Shown in pieces: positions 8,807-16,520 of a DNA stretch of 46,182 bases. Location of the stretch: positions 1-46,182 of the forward strand of contig JAKFUF010000087.1 in assembly GCA_021732845.1 (NCBI GenBank). Reading direction: 5' to 3'. Below the pieces are notes generated by a model. That model was not told where the DNA came from. It saw nothing but the letters and a program-made list of their open reading frames with translations, and did no database searches. Position numbers and translations under genes: made by a program. Source of the stretch: Planctomycetaceae bacterium (GTDB lineage Bacteria; Planctomycetota; Planctomycetia; Planctomycetales; Planctomycetaceae). Each line of letters begins with the position of its first letter. Position 1 is the stretch's first letter.

Positions 8807-9412
8807 CTAAAGGTGCTCCGCCTGCCACTTTCGCATCCAATCGCGGAAGTTGCCATGCCGTTCTCGCGCGGCTTGGGCAATCTCATGTCCGGTTACCGGA
8901 AAGTCCATCGACAATTTCTCCGTCAACCAGGCTCGAAGCGGCGCGGTCTCCGCCCATTCTGCGGGTGGCTTGGCGAGATCGTCGAACTCAACCTCGTTGT
9001 ATCCCGACCCCAGCAACCTGCAAAACTCAAACGCGTTGCGGGCGAGAACGATAAACTCGCCTTCCGAACCAAACAGCACCACCGGTGCCTCGTCGGGGTT
9101 GGCATTCGGCACAAGCCAGAGTGCAAAGGATGAGCCTGTGGAACCTCTGCCGAAGATTGCCACTTGATTTCGTGTCGTCTCGTCGCCAGGGAACCAGCCT
9201 TCCGCGTCCTCCCTCCCCCAGTCGCAAATCTTGAAACAACCACTGAGCGGGTACCCGTGGGCGTCAAGAAAGTCACACACGACGCGCAGGCACTTGGGGA
9301 GCTGGACACCATCAGGGAAGTTTGACTGGACGACATCAGCAAGCATGGAACACTCTCGCATGATCCACGAACGTGGGACACTCAATGAACGCTTGTTTGG
9401 ACCGTTGTTCAA
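8807..9412 (-). CDS. Unrecognised protein, SMI1/KNR4 (SUKH)-like in appearance
   Basis: I do not firmly recognise this 201-residue protein. It has no signal peptide or membrane segment. Features that recall SUKH/SMI1-type proteins are VVLFGSEGEFIVLARNAFEF, which reads like the 'gSEGE..vvA.s..dFl.LL' core, followed by an acidic LLGSGYNEVEFDD. The C-terminus is charged and helical. The upstream NfeD-like gene stops with TGA at 9411-9409. A TTG at 9412 overlaps it (TTGA), suggesting translational coupling and a non-ATG start. ATGs at 9361 and 9346 are the alternatives and would give proteins 17 or 22 residues shorter. Confidence 0.6.
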   Translation of the reverse strand: MNNGPNKRSLSVPRSWIMRECSMLADVVQSNFPDGVQLPKCLRVVCDFLDAHGYPLSGCFKICDWGREDAEGWFPGDETTRNQVAIFGRGSTGSSFALWLVPNANPDEAPVVLFGSEGEFIVLARNAFEFCRLLGSGYNEVEFDDLAKPPAEWAETAPLRAWLTEKLSMDFPVTGHEIAQAARERHGNFRDWMRKWQAEHL

Positions 9413-10011
9413 GTGCAGTCGGGAGTGCTGGCCTCGACAACCAAGAACGAATCACGACTGCCCGTAACTCGGATGGGTGTGCCGGCTTTGAGATATCTCC
9501 CATCGAAGGTCGTCGCCGGATAAACCGATCCATCGATTCGGACTGTGCCGCACGGTCTCATGGTCGCGTCGACCGTACCCAAAGCCGCGCTGAGCCTCGC
9601 AAAATCCTCAGAGGGAGGAAAGACATCTGGTGGTGCAAGTACGACGTTGTCGATGATTTCGCCGTAATCCGGAAATCCAAGCACAAATTGCTTCAGCACA
9701 TAGACGGGGAGCACGATGGTGCTGAATGCGGCGAATCCAATCGCGTTGTCAGCAGGATCCCCTTCAAGTGTCACAACGGACGAGAGTACGGTTGTGATCA
9801 ATGCCGTGATCAAGAACGCATCGACTGAAAGCCCAAGCCACGCGCAGAAAACGGCATAGCTGAGCGCGACTATACCGAGCAGGCGGAGCGCGATGACTGC
9901 GGAATTGCGGTGGGATCGCGGCACTTTGGACTGGGACGACAGATGCACCCAGCCCAGGCTCATGCCCGTGGCGGCCAGCCAAAGGAGTGCGACCTTGACG
10001 ATGTCAGCCAC
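9409..10011 (-). CDS. NfeD-like membrane protein with C-terminal OB-fold domain
   Basis: The 200-residue protein has about four hydrophobic helices between residues 1 and 115. A soluble end at about 148-195 contains MRPCGTVRIDGSVYPATT and RYLKAGTPIRVTGSRDSFLVVEA, which matches the OB-fold C-terminal domain of NfeD proteins (usual form GxVRIDGxxYxA...G..I..GTxVxVv...g..LxV). NfeD proteins act in membranes, often beside stomatin/flotillin-like proteins or a ClpP-like protease domain; neither is visible here. It sits in a minus-strand run after the EboD-like gene (39-nt gap) and overlaps the following unknown gene by 4 nt. Confidence 0.72.
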   Translation of the reverse strand: MADIVKVALLWLAATGMSLGWVHLSSQSKVPRSHRNSAVIALRLLGIVALSYAVFCAWLGLSVDAFLITALITTVLSSVVTLEGDPADNAIGFAAFSTIVLPVYVLKQFVLGFPDYGEIIDNVVLAPPDVFPPSEDFARLSAALGTVDATMRPCGTVRIDGSVYPATTFDGRYLKAGTPIRVTGSRDSFLVVEASTPDCT

Positions 10012-10050
10012 GGGAGCAAACTCTCCTGATTCACGCGGCGGTTCACGTGG

Positions 10051-11220
10051 TTAGACGGTCAGCCGTTCCGCCACATGTTCGATGGCCGCCAGCATTTGAT
10101 GGCGGTCGATCTCGTGGACTTCCATCGGATTTCCCACGCCGCGCAGCATCGTCAGGGTCAGCCGTCCGCCGAGGTGCTGGCGGAACTCCTCCAAGCCGGC
10201 AAACAGGGCGTCGGTGTCGTGCAGGGCCGGGTGTTCCAGCGGCAATCCCAGTTCTTCCAGGCAGTTCAACACGCGCTCGGCATCGCGCCAGGGCAGGCCG
10301 TGCATATAGGAAGAATAGACGGTATCCACCGCCACGCCGATCGCCACCGCTTCGCCATGCCGCAGTTGAAACTCGCTCAAGACTTCGAGTTTGTGGGCGG
10401 ACCAGTGGCCGTAATCCAACGGCCGGGCTTCCAGCGCTTCGAACGGGTCGCCGCCACGGGTGATGTGCTGCAGGTGCAGTTCAGCCGATGCGCGGATGAT
10501 GGGGTGAGCCACGTCCATCTGCCGCTCGCGAATCCGCGTCGCATTGCGGCACAGGGAATCAAACAGGGCCGGGTCCTTGAGCAGCGAAACCTTCACTGCT
10601 TCGGAAAAGCCGTTCAGAAAATCGCGGTCGGGCAAAGTCTCCAGCAGGGCCGCGTCATTCACCACGCCCCAGGGCACGGCGAATGTTCCCACCCAGTTCT
10701 TCTTGCCGAACAGGTTGACGCTGTTCTTGACGCCGACTCCGGAATCGGCCTGGGAGAGCGTCGTTGTTGGCAGACGGATCAGGCGGATGCCGCGGTGCGC
10801 GATGGCGGCCGCAAAGCCGACGGCGTCCAGTACCGCGCCGCCGCCGATAACGACGACGTAGCTCCGGCGGTCGAGGTTGGCCGCATTAAAGCACTTCAGC
10901 ATCCGCTCCAGGATGTGAATGTCATTCTTGATAGTCTCGCCGCCGGGAACGATCTGAACATTGCCGGCAAGCTGCACGCGTTCGGCATGTTCAGCCGCGA
11001 AGGCTTCCAGCTTCTCCACCAGCGCGGGCTGAGCCTGGGCCACGAACTCGTCGACCCAGAACTGCACGCGGGCGGGCTGCGTGCCCGACTGTTCCAACAG
11101 GTTCAACAGGACCGTCTGATCGCTGCCCAGCACGTCCTGAGTGAACCGCAGGCGGTGGACACATGGAACTTGAAACGCGATGTCGTGTCCCGCAAACTCT
11201 GCCGCTGCCATTCTCAACAC
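10051..11220 (-). CDS. 3-dehydroquinate-synthase-like sugar-phosphate cyclase (EboD type)
   Basis: The enzyme belongs to the NAD- and Zn-dependent DHQS-like sugar-phosphate cyclase superfamily. NAD contacts are in [15 protein letters not shown] (122-136) and [20 protein letters not shown] (150-169). Probable metal ligands are Glu207 in [11 protein letters not shown], the His residues in [12 protein letters not shown], and the His in [13 protein letters not shown]. The segment [21 protein letters not shown] and the N-terminus RFTQDVLG resemble EboD of the Ebo cluster more than housekeeping AroB. EboD proteins are linked to membrane or secondary-metabolite export clusters, but no other ebo gene is visible here. 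The product is unknown. The start could be the ATG at 11220 or 11211. Confidence 0.82.
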   Translation of the reverse strand: MLRMAAAEFAGHDIAFQVPCVHRLRFTQDVLGSDQTVLLNLLEQSGTQPARVQFWVDEFVAQAQPALVEKLEAFAAEHAERVQLAGNVQIVPGGETIKNDIHILERMLKCFNAANLDRRSYVVVIGGGAVLDAVGFAAAIAHRGIRLIRLPTTTLSQADSGVGVKNSVNLFGKKNWVGTFAVPWGVVNDAALLETLPDRDFLNGFSEAVKVSLLKDPALFDSLCRNATRIRERQMDVAHPIIRASAELHLQHITRGGDPFEALEARPLDYGHWSAHKLEVLSEFQLRHGEAVAIGVAVDTVYSSYMHGLPWRDAERVLNCLEELGLPLEHPALHDTDALFAGLEEFRQHLGGRLTLTMLRGVGNPMEVHEIDRHQMLAAIEHVAERLTV

Positions 11221-11508
11221 CCCGCTATTCGCGGACGAATTTCTTCGCCCGAAGAGTCTTCAAACATAGGGATCGGATAACGTTGATTAGAACATGGCCA
11301 CGGCTCCACAGCAACCGGCAGGCAGCGCGAGAAATGCGGTTGAAACACCGGTTTCTGCTGAATTTTTCGTGAGCTTCGTCACGAGTTGCCCAACCGCTGC
11401 AATCTCTTCCGGATGGCGGATATTTGCCCGGCGTCCATCCCCCGCATCATCCCGTCTGTATAGAATTCGCCTTGACGGTGTTGTTTCCCAGTTGTTCCCG
11501 AGGCATCC

Positions 11509-12741
11509 ATGCCTTTTGACGTTGAAGCGATTCGTTCCCAGTTTCCTATTCTGTCACGGCCATTGCCGGATGGCCGGCCGTTGATTTACCTCGACAATGC
11601 CGCCACGGCCCAGAAGCCACGCCGGGTGATCGACAAGCTGGTCGAAGTGCTGGAACAGTACAACGCCAACGTCCACCGGGGGATCCACACGCTCGGCAGC
11701 CGGGTGACGGAAGAACTGGAGAATTCCCGCGAGAGGCTGCAACGGTTTATTGGAGCCACGGCCCCTGAAGAGGTGATTTTCACCTCCGGCACCACCGCCT
11801 CCATCAACCTCGTGGCTCAAGCCTGGGGGCGCAAGTTCATCAAGCCTGGCGATGAATTGCTGCTCAACGAGATGGAGCATCACGCCAATCTCGTGCCCTG
11901 GCAGCAACTGGCGCAGGAACGCGGCGCGACACTGAAATTCATCCCGCTGACGGCCGACGGCCGGCTCGACATGGAGCGACTGGATGGCGTGCTGACGGCG
12001 AAGACCAAACTTGTTGCCGTCACGGCGATGTCCAATGTGCTGGGGACCATCAATCCGATCGGGGAACTCGCGGAACGCGCCCACGCCAAAGGGGCCGTGA
12101 TTCTGGTCGACGGGGCACAGATTGTGCCGCAGCGACCGATTGATGTTCACAATCCGGTAATCGACTTCCTGGCCTTCTCCGGACACAAGATGTTCGGTCC
12201 CACGGGCGTGGGTGTGCTGTGGGGCCGCAAGGAACTGCTCCAGGAGATGGACCCATTCCTCGCCGGCGGCAACATGATCCGCCGCGTTTGGAAAACGCAC
12301 TCCGATTTCGGCGACGCGCCGGCCAAGTTCGAAGCCGGGACCGCCCCCATCGCCGAGGCGATTGCTTTGGGGGCCGCCGTGGACTTTATTGAATCCATTG
12401 GCTGGGAGGCGTTTCACACCCACGAGCAGGCGCTGATGACACGCGCCTGGAATCAACTTCGTGAGATTCCCGGCCTCAAAATCTTTGGCCCTGGACTGAA
12501 ACATCGCGGCGCGATACTGAGCTTCACCGCCGACGGGATGCACGCCAACGATCTGGCGGAAATTCTCGACCAGCAGGGGGTCGCCGTCCGTCCCGGCCAC
12601 CATTGCACAATGCCGCTGCACGACTGGCTGCAGGTGCCAGCCACGGCCCGCGCCAGTTTTACAATCTACAACACCGTGGGCGAGGTCGACGCCCTCTGCG
12701 CGGCGGTCCAAAAGGCTCGCAAGATTTTTCGGCTGGAGTAA
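11509..12741 (+). CDS. sufS: Cysteine desulfurase, SufS type
   Basis: SufS removes sulfur from cysteine using PLP and supplies it for iron-sulfur cluster assembly. The 410-residue length is usual. Visible signatures are YLDNAATAQKP (27-37), FTSGTTASINLVA, EHHANLVPWQ, VDGAQ (PLP-binding Asp201), the PLP-forming Lys227 in FSGHKMFGPTGVGVLWG, and the persulfide Cys366 in RPGHHCTMPLHDWL. The long active-site-Cys region and overall pattern are group II (SufS/CsdA). No suf operon is visible on either side: the gene is alone, divergent from the EboD-like gene and convergent with the RsmH gene, the two stops being 1 bp apart. Confidence 0.95.
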   Translation: MPFDVEAIRSQFPILSRPLPDGRPLIYLDNAATAQKPRRVIDKLVEVLEQYNANVHRGIHTLGSRVTEELENSRERLQRFIGATAPEEVIFTSGTTASINLVAQAWGRKFIKPGDELLLNEMEHHANLVPWQQLAQERGATLKFIPLTADGRLDMERLDGVLTAKTKLVAVTAMSNVLGTINPIGELAERAHAKGAVILVDGAQIVPQRPIDVHNPVIDFLAFSGHKMFGPTGVGVLWGRKELLQEMDPFLAGGNMIRRVWKTHSDFGDAPAKFEAGTAPIAEAIALGAAVDFIESIGWEAFHTHEQALMTRAWNQLREIPGLKIFGPGLKHRGAILSFTADGMHANDLAEILDQQGVAVRPGHHCTMPLHDWLQVPATARASFTIYNTVGEVDALCAAVQKARKIFRLE

Positions 12742-12742
12742 T

Positions 12743-13849
12743 TCAAGCCCCGCCTGCAGATTCCTGCTCGGCAGTTGCGGCGCGAACGGCGAACCGCAGT
12801 TTTGCCGAAGCCGAGCGGGGGTTGAACCGTTGCTCGGTGGGGGTGGCCCGCGTCACGTCCTGCGAAATCGATGAATAAACACCGCTCCGCAGGCCCTCCT
12901 TGAACGCCTGCTTCACGCGACGATCTTCCCCCGAATGAAACGTGAGAATCGCCGCGCGGCCACCTGGCTTGAGACAGGCCGGAAGCTGCCGCAGAAACGA
13001 CTCGAGCGCTCCAAATTCGTCGTTGACGGCAATCCGCAGCGCCTGAAAGACACGGCGGACCGTGTCATCCCCCGTCTCCGGACCGCGTGACCAGCGGCGA
13101 ACTGCTCCACGCACCACTTCCGCCAGGTCCTCGGTTGTGGTCAGTGGCTCGCGGCCATGCATCTGCAAAATCGCGGAGGCGAGTGCTTCGGCATGTGGCT
13201 CATCGGCATTCTCGGTCAGAATGGCCGCCAGCTTCGACTTGTCGAGCTTTGTCAGCAGGTCCGCGGCGGACAGCCCGCGGCCGGGGTTCATCCGCATGTC
13301 GAGCGGCCCGCTGAACTTGAAGGTGAACCCCCGCCGCGGGTCGTCGATCTGCATGGACGACAGCCCCAGGTCGGCCAGCAGCACATCCGCGCCGCCGGGC
13401 GATTCGGCCGCGATGAGCTGAGCCACGCCGGCGTAGTTCATCCGTTGCACGACCAACGATTCAGGCGGGAAGCCCAGACCTCGCAACCGGGCTTCGGCCT
13501 TGGGCAACTCCAGCGGATCCGCATCGACGGCCAGCAGACGGCCCCCCGGCTGAACCTTGGTCAACAACTCGGTCGCATGCCCGCCATAGCCCAGAGTGCA
13601 GTCCACCGCCACATCGCCCGGCTTGGGGGCCAGCACCTGCAGGATCTCGCGCACCATGATCGGCCGGTGCGTCCCCGCCGGTGTTTTTCCGCTGTCGAGC
13701 ACTTTTGCCACATCGTCAGGATACAACTGTGGCTGCAGTTCCTTGTACTTCTCATGAAACTGCCGCGGGTTCTTCCCCGCGTAGCGCGGCCTCCGCGGCG
13801 GCTTGTCTGGTCGGGAATCGGAATCGGGACTGGGCATCATCGCTCGCAA
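12743..13849 (-). CDS. rsmH: 16S rRNA (cytosine-1402-N4)-methyltransferase family, RsmH (MraW) with N-terminal extension
   Basis: RsmH methylates C1402 N4 in 16S rRNA using SAM. SAM-binding motif I is VDCTLGYGGHATELL, followed by LLAVDADPLEL; further signatures are LLADLGLSSMQIDDPRRGFTFKFSGPLDMRMN, NADEPHAEALASAI and ILTFHSGEDRRVK, all typical of the family. Normal RsmH starts close to HxPVLLxEVL; here the equivalent HRPIMVREIL begins at residue 61, after a basic extension with NPRQFHEKYKEL. That extension is known from a subfamily of RsmH-like proteins. The gene is not beside mraZ, ftsL or ftsI, so a second housekeeping copy in a division cluster is possible. Start ATGs at 13849, 13840 and 13837 cannot be separated. 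Confidence 0.9.
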   Translation of the reverse strand: MRAMMPSPDSDSRPDKPPRRPRYAGKNPRQFHEKYKELQPQLYPDDVAKVLDSGKTPAGTHRPIMVREILQVLAPKPGDVAVDCTLGYGGHATELLTKVQPGGRLLAVDADPLELPKAEARLRGLGFPPESLVVQRMNYAGVAQLIAAESPGGADVLLADLGLSSMQIDDPRRGFTFKFSGPLDMRMNPGRGLSAADLLTKLDKSKLAAILTENADEPHAEALASAILQMHGREPLTTTEDLAEVVRGAVRRWSRGPETGDDTVRRVFQALRIAVNDEFGALESFLRQLPACLKPGGRAAILTFHSGEDRRVKQAFKEGLRSGVYSSISQDVTRATPTEQRFNPRSASAKLRFAVRAATAEQESAGGA

Positions 13850-14096
13850 ATTCGTTCATCCAGTTGAAGCACTGGCTAAGCGGATCATATCAGAGTGATT
13901 CGTACGAAGGGGACCACGTCGGCAATAGTGTGCTTTCACGGGGCTTCACGAAACCTGCTAGAATGCAGCCGCTCACATAAAAAGCTTAATCAATCACCTC
14001 AAAGACGATTTAATCCTGTCTCTCTCCCTCGAACTCCCCCCTGAATTTGACACGGACGAATGCCGCCTGCTGGCGGAGCTTCGTCGTGAGCCACGG

Positions 14097-15203
14097 TTGC
14101 TGCAGTTGGTGGCGGAATCTGACGGCAGCGAGCTGGCGGTGCAGCGTCGCCTCCGCGCGGAGTTTCCCGATAACCTCGTCCGCACGGCGTTGCTGATCGT
14201 CGAACTGCGCCGCAAAGCGCAGGTCAAATTTGCGCGGGCCGCCGAGATGTGGTTCGACCGGCAGGGGCTGGAGCAATCAACGGGAGAACTGGTCGCGCGG
14301 CACAAGGCCCAGCGGTTTTCCGGCGAAATCTGGGATCTCTGTTGTGGCGTCGGCGGGGATGCCTTGGCCCTCGCGACCCGGGGCTCGGTGACCGCCGTGG
14401 ACCGCAACCCGGCGGCCTGCCTGCGGGCACAATGGAACGCTGCGGTCCATGGGCAACATATTGCGGTCTGCTGTGCGGATGTGACGCAGATCGAGCCACG
14501 GGCGGGGCTGGTGCATCTAGACCCCGACCGGCGCGCCGGCGGGCGGGGGAAGCAGGTGCGTCTCGAAGATTCGGTGCCGGGACTGGAGTTCATGGAAGAC
14601 CTGACGCGGCAATGGACCGGCGGGGCGATCAAGCTGAGTCCGGCCTCCAACTTTGGCGGCAAGTTTCCCGAGGCCGAAGTCGAGCTGGTCAGCGTCCAGG
14701 GGGAATGCAAGGAGGCCACCATCTGGTTTGGCTCGCTGGCCAAGCCGGAATCGTTTCGAGCCACGGTGCTGCCAGCCGGAGCCACACTGTCCGGCCATCC
14801 GATGGATGCCTTGGCACCGCTTGGTCCGCCGGCACGGTTTGTTTACGACCCCGATCCGGCCGTCGTCCGTGCCGGGCTCATCGATCTGGCTGCCTGCCAA
14901 CTGGGTCTCACCCGGCTCGACAGCAGCGAGGAATATCTCACTTCGGAGACATTGGTCGCGTCACCCTTTGTGCGGGCCTTCGAGATTTTGGCTGAACTGG
15001 GCAGCAACGACCGGGAGCTGCGGGCCTATTTTCGCGCGGGGAACTTTGGCGAAGCCGAGATCAAGTGTCGTCACATCCCGATTGATGCCGCGGGGGTGCG
15101 TCGAAAACTGCAGCTTGAGGGCAGCGAAACGGCAACCGTCATTTTCGCCCGGGTCAACGGGCGCACACGAGTGTTGGTGTGCCGCCGCTGCCCATCGTCC
15201 TGA
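14097..15203 (+). CDS. Class I SAM-dependent methyltransferase with THUMP-like C-terminal domain; true start probably upstream
   Basis: This is a Rossmann-fold methyltransferase. Motif I is IWDLCCGVGGDALALA, the acidic strand is VTAVDRNPAACLRAQWNA, and the catalytic-type LVHLDPDRRAGG follows. The end, from about residue 295, resembles the THUMP-like domain found with this family. The substrate is unknown; RNA is likely from the family. The first canonical in-frame start is a TTG at 14097. However, the reading frame is open upstream to 13962, and bases 14016-14096 encode LSLSLELPPEFDTDECRLL, which fits the N-terminus of relatives. That stretch has no ATG, GTG or TTG in frame; CTG at 14016 or ATA/ATC codons are the only options. 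The printed start is therefore a lower bound. Confidence 0.8.
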   Translation: MLQLVAESDGSELAVQRRLRAEFPDNLVRTALLIVELRRKAQVKFARAAEMWFDRQGLEQSTGELVARHKAQRFSGEIWDLCCGVGGDALALATRGSVTAVDRNPAACLRAQWNAAVHGQHIAVCCADVTQIEPRAGLVHLDPDRRAGGRGKQVRLEDSVPGLEFMEDLTRQWTGGAIKLSPASNFGGKFPEAEVELVSVQGECKEATIWFGSLAKPESFRATVLPAGATLSGHPMDALAPLGPPARFVYDPDPAVVRAGLIDLAACQLGLTRLDSSEEYLTSETLVASPFVRAFEILAELGSNDRELRAYFRAGNFGEAEIKCRHIPIDAAGVRRKLQLEGSETATVIFARVNGRTRVLVCRRCPSS

Positions 15204-15240
15204 GGCGGCGAGACGAATGTGTTCACCTGATTTTGACGAT

Positions 15241-15317
15241 TCCGACAAACGTCCCGCCTCTGAATTCGATGTAATTTCAAATTTCAAATTTGAGCTTTGA
15301 AATTGACCTTTCTCGGC
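15241..15317. repeat. Palindromic element C, short version of the 3168-3365 element
   Basis: Bases 15233-15286 match 3160-3213 with about 5 differences in 54, and the right end (AATTTGAG, CTTTGAAATT, then CCTTTCTCGGC at 15307-15317) resembles the right half of element A. The 11-bp ends here (TCCGACAAACG and CCTTTCTCGGC) are decayed. The copy lacks the roughly 110-bp interior of element A. It fills the gap between the methyltransferase and pilin genes. Confidence 0.7.
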
Positions 15318-15480
15318 TGCGCCTATTTTGGGAGTTTGCGAACTTTTCCGGCTCAGGAATTTGCCCGGCTGGAAACACTGACCTACGTTTGAGTTTAGGA
15401 CCGAGTCATATTCACAGTGCCATTGGCACCGTGTTTCCCAGATCCCTTTCGTCGGCGTTGCGCGTCGCTCGGAGTTTTCC

Positions 15481-15660
15481 ATGCAGTGGATCGCCCGTTT
15501 ACTCTGGGACGAGCAGGCCGCAACCGCTGTCGAATATGCCGTCATGCTGGCCCTGATTCTGGTCGCTGTGGTCGGTGCCATCTCGCAGGTCGGATCTTCC
15601 TCCGGTGGGCTGTGGGGTGATTCCAGCTCCAAGATCAGCAATGCCGTCCACGGATCGTGA
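15481..15660 (+). CDS. Flp-type pilin (Flp/Fap family), 59 residues
   Basis: This small gene encodes a Flp pilin, the subunit of tight-adherence pili or of related pseudopili. The N-terminus MQWIARLLWDEQAATAVEYA carries the DExxATAVEYA signature, followed by a hydrophobic helix (MLALILVAVVGAI, about 22-34) and a short Gly/Ser-rich end. Size and order are normal for the family. The residue before the expected prepilin-peptidase cut is Ala instead of the conserved Gly (QAA|TAVEY against the usual QGA or AG|xTAIEY). GGAG at 15471-15474 is a good ribosome-binding site, 6 nt before the ATG. The folK start overlaps the stop (GTGA). No tad genes (ATPase, secretin, peptidase) are present in the window. 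Confidence 0.85.
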   Translation: MQWIARLLWDEQAATAVEYAVMLALILVAVVGAISQVGSSSGGLWGDSSSKISNAVHGS

Positions 15661-16400
15661 ACCGGTCTCAATTTTCCGCGTTTGTGGGGCTGGGCGGAAA
15701 CTCCGGCCCGGTGGCTGAGACTTTCGTTCGGGCATGTGCGGCACTGGACGCGATGCCCGGAATCCACGTCACCCAGATGAGCGGCGTGCTGGAGACCCGT
15801 CCGGTCTCCGTGGATCATGACTGTACTTCTCTCCAGCCTGCCTACGTCAATGCCGTGGCTCGGCTGGAGACGACACTCGCTCCGCTGGAACTCCTTGACG
15901 CCCTCCAGGCCGTTGAGCTGCAGTTCGGACGCATTCGACGAGAACGCTGGGGAGCCCGCACGCTCGACCTGGATCTGCTGTTCTTTGGAGGACAGATCCT
16001 CGATCTGCCGAGGCTCACGTTGCCGCATCCCGCAGCGTGGTACCGACGCTTCGTGCTCGATCCACTCGTGGAAATCGCGCCGAATGCGATCCACCCCGTC
16101 AAACTGGTGACCATTCGCGAACTGCAGAGCCGGCTGTTGCACCAACCCGCGAAAATCTGCTTCGCTGGCGGCGACCCCGCCCTCACCCAAAGCGCCATCC
16201 ACGCGCTGCGGTTGGAGTTTCCCGCAATCCTGTTTGAACCTTGGGCACCCGGCGGCGAGGCGACCTTCATCGTCTGGCTGGGCGAGGCCAGCGATCCAGA
16301 ATTCTCACGACTTCCGCTTGTGCCACGGGTGCAACCGTACGGTCCAGCCAGCGACCCCGTGGGGTTTGCACGTGTGCTTGTCGCCTCCGCCGCGCTGTGA
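15657..16400 (+). CDS. folK: 2-amino-4-hydroxy-6-hydroxymethyldihydropteridine diphosphokinase with C-terminal extension
   Basis: HPPK transfers pyrophosphate from ATP to the pterin precursor in folate synthesis. Family signatures are present in order: FVGLGGNSG near the N-terminus (GSN type), ERWGARTLDLDLLFFGG in the middle (ATP and metal contacts, the DLDLL aspartates intact), and LPHPAAWYRRFVLDPLVEIAP. Normal HPPK ends soon after this, at about 160 residues. Here about 90 more residues follow (roughly 155-247), including ICFAGGDPALTQSA and TFIVWLGEAS, of no recognised family. Translation starts at GTG 15657, overlapping the pilin stop by 4 nt, which argues for coupled expression of two functionally unrelated genes. 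Confidence 0.9.
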   Translation: MNRSQFSAFVGLGGNSGPVAETFVRACAALDAMPGIHVTQMSGVLETRPVSVDHDCTSLQPAYVNAVARLETTLAPLELLDALQAVELQFGRIRRERWGARTLDLDLLFFGGQILDLPRLTLPHPAAWYRRFVLDPLVEIAPNAIHPVKLVTIRELQSRLLHQPAKICFAGGDPALTQSAIHALRLEFPAILFEPWAPGGEATFIVWLGEASDPEFSRLPLVPRVQPYGPASDPVGFARVLVASAAL

Positions 16401-16460
16401 CGTTGGCGGATTCGGGGGCTTGTGGTGTCCAGAACGCCGAAGTCGATTTACAATCCCCAC

Positions 16461-16496
16461 ATCACCGCGAAGGTGATCTGTTGGGCCGTGGATCAC
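16461..16496 (+). promoter_or_regulatory. Two mutually exclusive hairpins in the leader of the Hsp70 gene
   Basis: ATCACC (16461-16466) can pair with GGTGAT (16472-16477) across a GCGAA loop. The same GTGATC bases (16473-16478) can instead pair with GATCAC (16491-16496). Only one stem can form at a time. The element lies 25-60 nt before the ATG at 16521. A regulatory role (attenuator or thermosensor) is inferred from the geometry only. Confidence 0.35.
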
Positions 16497-16520
16497 TTCT
16501 TTTGGCGATGACACCTTCCC

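Noticed and set aside
15424-15438. Sigma-54-like site TGGCAC-N5-TTCC before the pilin gene
   Set aside because: The -12 element lacks the required GC pair, so it is reported here only.
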